Positions 47,427-55,592 of a DNA stretch of 55,592 nucleotides are shown here, in pieces. This DNA is from Allokutzneria sp. NRRL B-24872. GTDB taxonomy: Bacteria; Actinomycetota; Actinomycetes; Mycobacteriales; Pseudonocardiaceae. The DNA lies in NCBI RefSeq assembly GCF_002155965.1, contig NZ_MUMH01000053.1:1-55592 (forward strand), read 5' to 3'. Made by a program: the position numbers and the translations under genes. Position 1 is the stretch's first letter; every line of letters begins with the position of its first letter. The notes under the pieces were generated by a model. It saw nothing but the letters and a program-made list of their open reading frames with translations. It made no database searches and was not told the DNA's origin.

Positions 47427-48509
47427 CTAGTCCGCCGCTCGCACGTCCCCGGAGAGCACCGAGGGCAGGTCGTAGCGCGCCGGCTGCTCCAGCTGGTCGT
47501 AGCCGCAGGACGCCGCGTCCCGGTCCGGCCGCCACCGCGCGAACTGCCCGTTGTGCCGCAACCGCGCCGGGTGCGCGCCCTCGGTCTGGCTGTAGGAGAT
47601 CTCCAGCACGCGCTCCGGCCGCAGCGGCTCCCACGCCTGCTCGCCCTTGCGCCAGCGGTTCTCCCCGCCCGGCAGCCTGCGGTCGGTGTGCTCGCCCAGC
47701 CACGGGTGCCCGTCCTCGGCGCCTTCCCGCAGCGGCGCCAGCTCCTCCACCAGTTCCCGCCGCCGCGCCATCGTGAACGAGCCGACCACGCCCACGTGGT
47801 GCAGCACGCCCCGCTCGTCGTGCAGCCCCAGCAGCAGCGACCCCACCGCCTCGCCCGGCTCCGCCTTCACGTGCCACCGGAACCCCGCCACCACGCAGTC
47901 CGCCGTCCGCGCGTGCTTGATCTTGCTCAGCACCCGCTTGTTCGGCGAGTAGGGCGCGTCCGCCGGTTTGCCGATCAGCCCGTCCAGCCCCGCGCCCTCG
48001 AACAACGTGAACCACTCGCGGGCCGTCGCCGGATCGTCGGTCACCGGCGTGATGTGCACCCGCTCGCCCTGCGGCAGCACCTCCTCCAGCCGCTCGCGCC
48101 GCGCGCTGAACGGCTGCTCCAGCAGGTTCTCGTCACCAACCGCGAGCAGGTCGAAACCAATGAACCGTGCGGGCGTTTGTTCGCTGAGCAGGGTGATGCG
48201 GCTCTTCGCCGGGTGGATGCGCTCCGTCAGCGCGTCGAAGTCCAGTTCGCCGTCGCGCTCGATCACCAGCTCCCCGTCCACCACGATCCGCTCCGGCAGC
48301 TCGCTGCGCAGCGCCTCGCACATCTCCGGGAAGTAGCGCGCCAGGTCCTTGCCGTTGCGCGACTGCAGGTACACCTCGTCGCCGTCCCGGAACACGATGC
48401 ACCGGAACCCGTCCCACTTCGGTTCGTACCAGAGGCCGTCCCCGTCCGAGACCGCCTTCACGGGGCTCGCCAGCATCGGTAGGACCGGGGGAGTCAACGG
48501 CAGCGCCAT
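47427..48509 (-). CDS. ligC: ATP-dependent DNA ligase (LigC-like)
   Basis: 360 aa. Adenylation motif EPKWDGFR with the nucleotide-accepting Lys K31, VVDGELVI (motif III), GLDGLIGK (motif IV), KIKH (motif V), then the OB domain. The length and lack of polymerase or nuclease domains match the stand-alone LigC ligases of actinobacteria, used in repair alongside the NAD-dependent LigA. ATG at 48509. It lies upstream of hrpA on the same strand. Confidence 0.88.
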   Translation of the reverse strand: MALPLTPPVLPMLASPVKAVSDGDGLWYEPKWDGFRCIVFRDGDEVYLQSRNGKDLARYFPEMCEALRSELPERIVVDGELVIERDGELDFDALTERIHPAKSRITLLSEQTPARFIGFDLLAVGDENLLEQPFSARRERLEEVLPQGERVHITPVTDDPATAREWFTLFEGAGLDGLIGKPADAPYSPNKRVLSKIKHARTADCVVAGFRWHVKAEPGEAVGSLLLGLHDERGVLHHVGVVGSFTMARRRELVEELAPLREGAEDGHPWLGEHTDRRLPGGENRWRKGEQAWEPLRPERVLEISYSQTEGAHPARLRHNGQFARWRPDRDAASCGYDQLEQPARYDLPSVLSGDVRAAD

Positions 48510-48638
48510 AGCCGCGCATTCTCACAGCTCACCCCGACATCCGCAGCCGCTCACCGCACTCCACGACCGCTCACCGCACCCCAGTCACTCCCGCGCGTTC
48601 GCTGGTCGTCACTGACCCGCCTTCGGCACGAGGAAGCC

Positions 48639-48715
48639 CTGAACGACCCGTTCAGTGCGCTCAACGCACCAAACGACCCGTTCAGTGCGTTGAAGTACCT
48701 CAATGACCCTTTCAG
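48639..48715. repeat. Second array: three 17-bp palindromes at exactly 30-bp spacing
   Basis: Units start at 48639, 48669 and 48699: CTGAACGACCCGTTCAG, CCAAACGACCCGTTCAG and CTCAATGACCCTTTCAG. Same family as the array at 43307-43493. It is intergenic, between the ligase and phosphotransferase genes. Confidence 0.85.
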
Positions 48716-49130
48716 TGCATAGGCCGCCACCGCAGAACAAGCGCTGCGGCTCTGAGCGAACGACTCTTCCGCGCAGGCACGACGCCCCCGCCACAATCAC
48801 CCGAAGATCACGGGACGTGCTCAAAAGCCCTGATCACAGCCTCGCGCTGACCACGTCCCGGCAGTTGTCCACATGGCGCCGGGTTGTCCACAGCGTGCGC
48901 CGAAGTCGATCTCCGAAGGGGGCGGGGCTGGGATACTGGGACCGGGGACGCCCCCCTGGGAGGGCGGGGGCTGGAAAAAATCAGGAACGAGGAGCTGACG
49001 GAGCGATCAGGGCGGATCAGCCCGAGCGAGCTCAAGCCGAGAGAACGAGCTGGGGACAGGGGACGGTCCAGCGCGTGGAGCGGGAACGTCGTGGCAGCGA
49101 CGCCCCGCCCCACGCTCGATCAGCGGCTGG
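48716..49130. other. Intergenic stretch without a recognised gene
   Basis: About 415 bp between the palindrome array and the stop of the phosphotransferase gene. Open frames here have no family features. It may hold the ligase promoter region's far side; I see no clear hairpin or promoter pair. Confidence 0.5.
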
Positions 49131-50234
49131 TCAGAACTGGTCCGCCAACAGCCAGCGCAGGCTCCGCGCGGCCAGCAGCTTGTTCGGCAGCGCCCGGATC
49201 AGGCCCGGGATCAGCTTGGCGCTGCGCTCCATGTCATCGGGGCCCTGCGCGCCCTGACCGATCGCCCTGCGGGCCACCGCCGCCACCCAGTCGACCTCGT
49301 TGCCCAGGTCACCGGCGGCGTCGACCACGTCGAGGGGGCGCTCCAGCGCACCGCCAGCCGCGCGGTAGCCGGAGATGACCTGCCGCAGCGTCTCGCGCAC
49401 GGGGCCGTCGTCCTGGTTCCACCCGGACACCGACAGCGCGCAGCCGGCCAGGTCCTCGCGCGGCACCTTCGCCGCGGCCATGTCCCAGTCGACCAGCACC
49501 GGACCCGTCGCGGCGACCAGCACGTTCTTCGCGCGCAGGTCGGCGTGGGTGAGCAGGTCGGGAAGCCAGCGGGTGGCCGCGATCTGGGTGAGGTCGTAGA
49601 TCTCCTCCACCACCGGCGCCAGCGCGGACAGGTCGCCCGCCCACTCCGCGCCCGCGTCCTTGGACAGGTCCACCAGGTCCTGCCAGCGCGTCGCCTCGGT
49701 GGTGCCGGTGGGCGGGAACGCCCAGCGCGGTTCGGCGGGCATGGCCAGCGAGTGCAGCGCGGCCAGCGTGCGCCCGGCCCAGTTGCCGACGACACCGTCG
49801 ATGGGCTGGCTGATCGAGCGGCCGTTCACCCATCGGTGCACCCGCACGGTCGCGGGCGGCGCGTCCTCGACGGGCACCTCGGCCACCACGCCGCCGCTGG
49901 GCGGGGGCACGGGCTCGGGCATCCGGATGCGAGCGCCCCACGCGGCCAGCTCCAGCCGCCACGCCGCCTGCAACCACGGCATCCACTCCGGGTTGTCCTG
50001 GCGGTTCATCTCCTTGACCGCGTACGACCCGCGATCGGTGTCCAGTCGCCACATCCGGTGGACGTGGCCGCCGGGAACGGCACGGAGCTCAGCACGGGCC
50101 TGGCCGAGTCCGAAGACCTCCGCCACGTCCTGTGCCCGCAGCGTGCTCCTACGTCGCCCACCGGCGGCGCACAACTGCGGCCTGGATGGACTGGCGTAAC
50201 TCTGGGTAATCATCTTCTCGGCATTCTTGGTCAC
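49131..50234 (-). CDS. APH-family phosphotransferase
   Basis: About 360-367 aa, aminoglycoside phosphotransferase/choline kinase fold. Catalytic loop H230-A-D232-LRAKN237 and metal-binding D249-W-D251. The ATP-site Lys is K74 in SYAVKEM. Substrate unknown: members act on aminoglycosides, sugars, choline or other alcohols, and nothing nearby tells which. The start is uncertain: GTG 50234 or ATG 50213, both ahead of the conserved part. It stands alone, between an intergenic stretch and the divergent arg operon. Confidence 0.82.
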   Translation of the reverse strand: MTKNAEKMITQSYASPSRPQLCAAGGRRRSTLRAQDVAEVFGLGQARAELRAVPGGHVHRMWRLDTDRGSYAVKEMNRQDNPEWMPWLQAAWRLELAAWGARIRMPEPVPPPSGGVVAEVPVEDAPPATVRVHRWVNGRSISQPIDGVVGNWAGRTLAALHSLAMPAEPRWAFPPTGTTEATRWQDLVDLSKDAGAEWAGDLSALAPVVEEIYDLTQIAATRWLPDLLTHADLRAKNVLVAATGPVLVDWDMAAAKVPREDLAGCALSVSGWNQDDGPVRETLRQVISGYRAAGGALERPLDVVDAAGDLGNEVDWVAAVARRAIGQGAQGPDDMERSAKLIPGLIRALPNKLLAARSLRWLLADQF

Positions 50235-52850
<2,616 letters not shown>

Positions 52851-52854
<4 letters not shown>

Positions 52855-53737
52855 ACGTCAAACTGGCAGCGGACAAGGCCGCCGTTCTCATCGAGGCTCT
52901 GCCGTGGCTGCAACGCTTCCACGGCGCGATCGTCGTCGTGAAGTACGGCGGCAACGCCATGATCGACGACGAGCTGAAGCACGCTTTCGCGCAGGACATG
53001 GTCTTCCTCCGCACCGCGGGACTGCACCCGGTCGTCGTGCACGGCGGCGGCCCGCAGATCAGCGCGATGCTCAACCGCCTCGGCATCCCCGGCGAGTTCC
53101 AGGGCGGCCTCCGCGTCACCACGCCGGAGACCATGGACGTGGTCCGCATGGTGCTGGTCGGCCAGGTCGGACGCGAGCTCGTCGGCCTGATCAACAAGCA
53201 CGGCCCGCACGCGATCGGCATGTCCGGCGAGGACGCGAACCTCTTCACCGCGCAGCGCCGCACCGCCACCGTCAACGGCGAAGCGGTCGACATCGGCCTG
53301 GTCGGCGACGTGGTCTCGGTGAACCCGGACGCGGTGCTCGACATCATCCAGGCCGGGCGCATCCCGGTGGTCTCCAGCGTCGCGCCGGACCCGGAAGGCG
53401 TGGTGCACAACGTCAACGCCGACACCGCGGCGGCCGCGCTGGCCATCGCGCTCAAGGCGGAGAAGCTCGTCGTGTTGACCGACGTCGAGGGCGTCTACGC
53501 CGACTGGCCGGACAAGTCCTCGCTGATCGACCGCATCGACGCCGCCGCGCTCGAAGGGCTGCTGCCGAGCCTGGCCAGCGGCATGGTGCCGAAGATGGAG
53601 GCCTGCCTGCGCGCGGTGCGCGGCGGAGTCCCCAGCGCGCACGTGATCGACGGCAGGCTGGCGCACTCGGTGCTGCTCGAAGTCTTCACCAGCTCGGGGA
53701 TCGGAACGATGGTCACGCCAGGAGAGGAGCCGCAGCA

Positions 53738-53741
<4 letters not shown>
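52851..53741 (+). CDS. argB: Acetylglutamate kinase
   Basis: 296 aa amino-acid kinase family. VVKYGGNAM near the N-terminus, [10 protein letters not shown] and the ADTAAAALA-type region ([15 protein letters not shown]). Phosphorylates N-acetylglutamate, the usual point of arginine feedback inhibition. GTG 52851 overlaps the argJ stop; its own stop overlaps argD (ATGA). Confidence 0.96.

Positions 53742-55592
<1,851 letters not shown>

Noticed and set aside
48884-49378. Open frame of about 160 codons overlapping the phosphotransferase 3' end
   Set aside because: No recognisable domain, poor codon pattern and overlap with a well-supported gene on the other strand.

Overview
The window is very GC-rich actinobacterial DNA. 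The gene content (a SARP regulator, large NRPS genes, DrrA/B-type exporters, GTG starts with 4-bp stop/start overlaps, a leaderless argC) and the palindromic intergenic repeats suggest a Pseudonocardiales-type organism. The genus cannot be read from the sequence. I recognise no phage, plasmid, insertion sequence, CRISPR array or structural RNA gene.

Region 1 (1 to about 39.4 kb) is most of a biosynthetic gene cluster for a tailored nonribosomal peptide, cut at its left edge. It holds a 5'-truncated SARP activator, a glycosyltransferase and an NDP-hexose 4-ketoreductase (sugar tailoring), and three collinear NRPS genes. Their domain order is A-T-C-A-T / C-A-T-C-A-T-C-A-T-E / C-T-C-A-T-TE. There are also two P450s, an MbtH protein, a DrrA ATPase with two DrrB-like permeases, a stand-alone A-T protein, a SyrP-like and an AsnO/VioC-like non-haem iron oxygenase, an SbnA/SbnB pair making L-2,3-diaminopropionate (Dap), and a tryptophan-type flavin halogenase with its flavin reductase. 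By inference the product is a chlorinated, hydroxylated and probably glycosylated seven-residue peptide released by the terminal TE. Module 1 has an A domain without the usual amine-binding Asp. Module 6 has no A domain and is probably fed in trans by the stand-alone A-T protein.

The clearest new observation is regulatory. Eight promoters share one 32-bp layout: GATAW, 6 bp, a second (A/G)ATAA-like repeat exactly 11 bp after the first, 10 bp, then TANNNT. Seven are on the plus strand and one on the minus strand. They head every inferred transcription unit of the cluster downstream of the SARP gene, and none was seen outside the cluster. This is the layout expected of SARP sites, so the SARP at the left edge probably switches on the whole set. 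At three of the boxes the predicted transcription start falls on or next to the start codon, so those mRNAs are probably leaderless.

Region 2 (39.4 to 50.6 kb) looks like ordinary chromosome. It holds a divergent HxlR regulator/quinone oxidoreductase pair, an HdeD-like membrane protein, a 27-residue peptide with eight cysteines, a lipoprotein of the alpha/beta hydrolase family lacking its nucleophilic serine, HrpA helicase, an ATP-dependent DNA ligase and an APH-family phosphotransferase. Two intergenic arrays of 17-bp palindromes with a period near 30 bp lie here.

Region 3 (50.6 kb to the end) is the arginine operon argC-J-B-D-F, with 4-bp overlaps, a leaderless-type promoter and an ArgR-like box. 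argF runs off the window.
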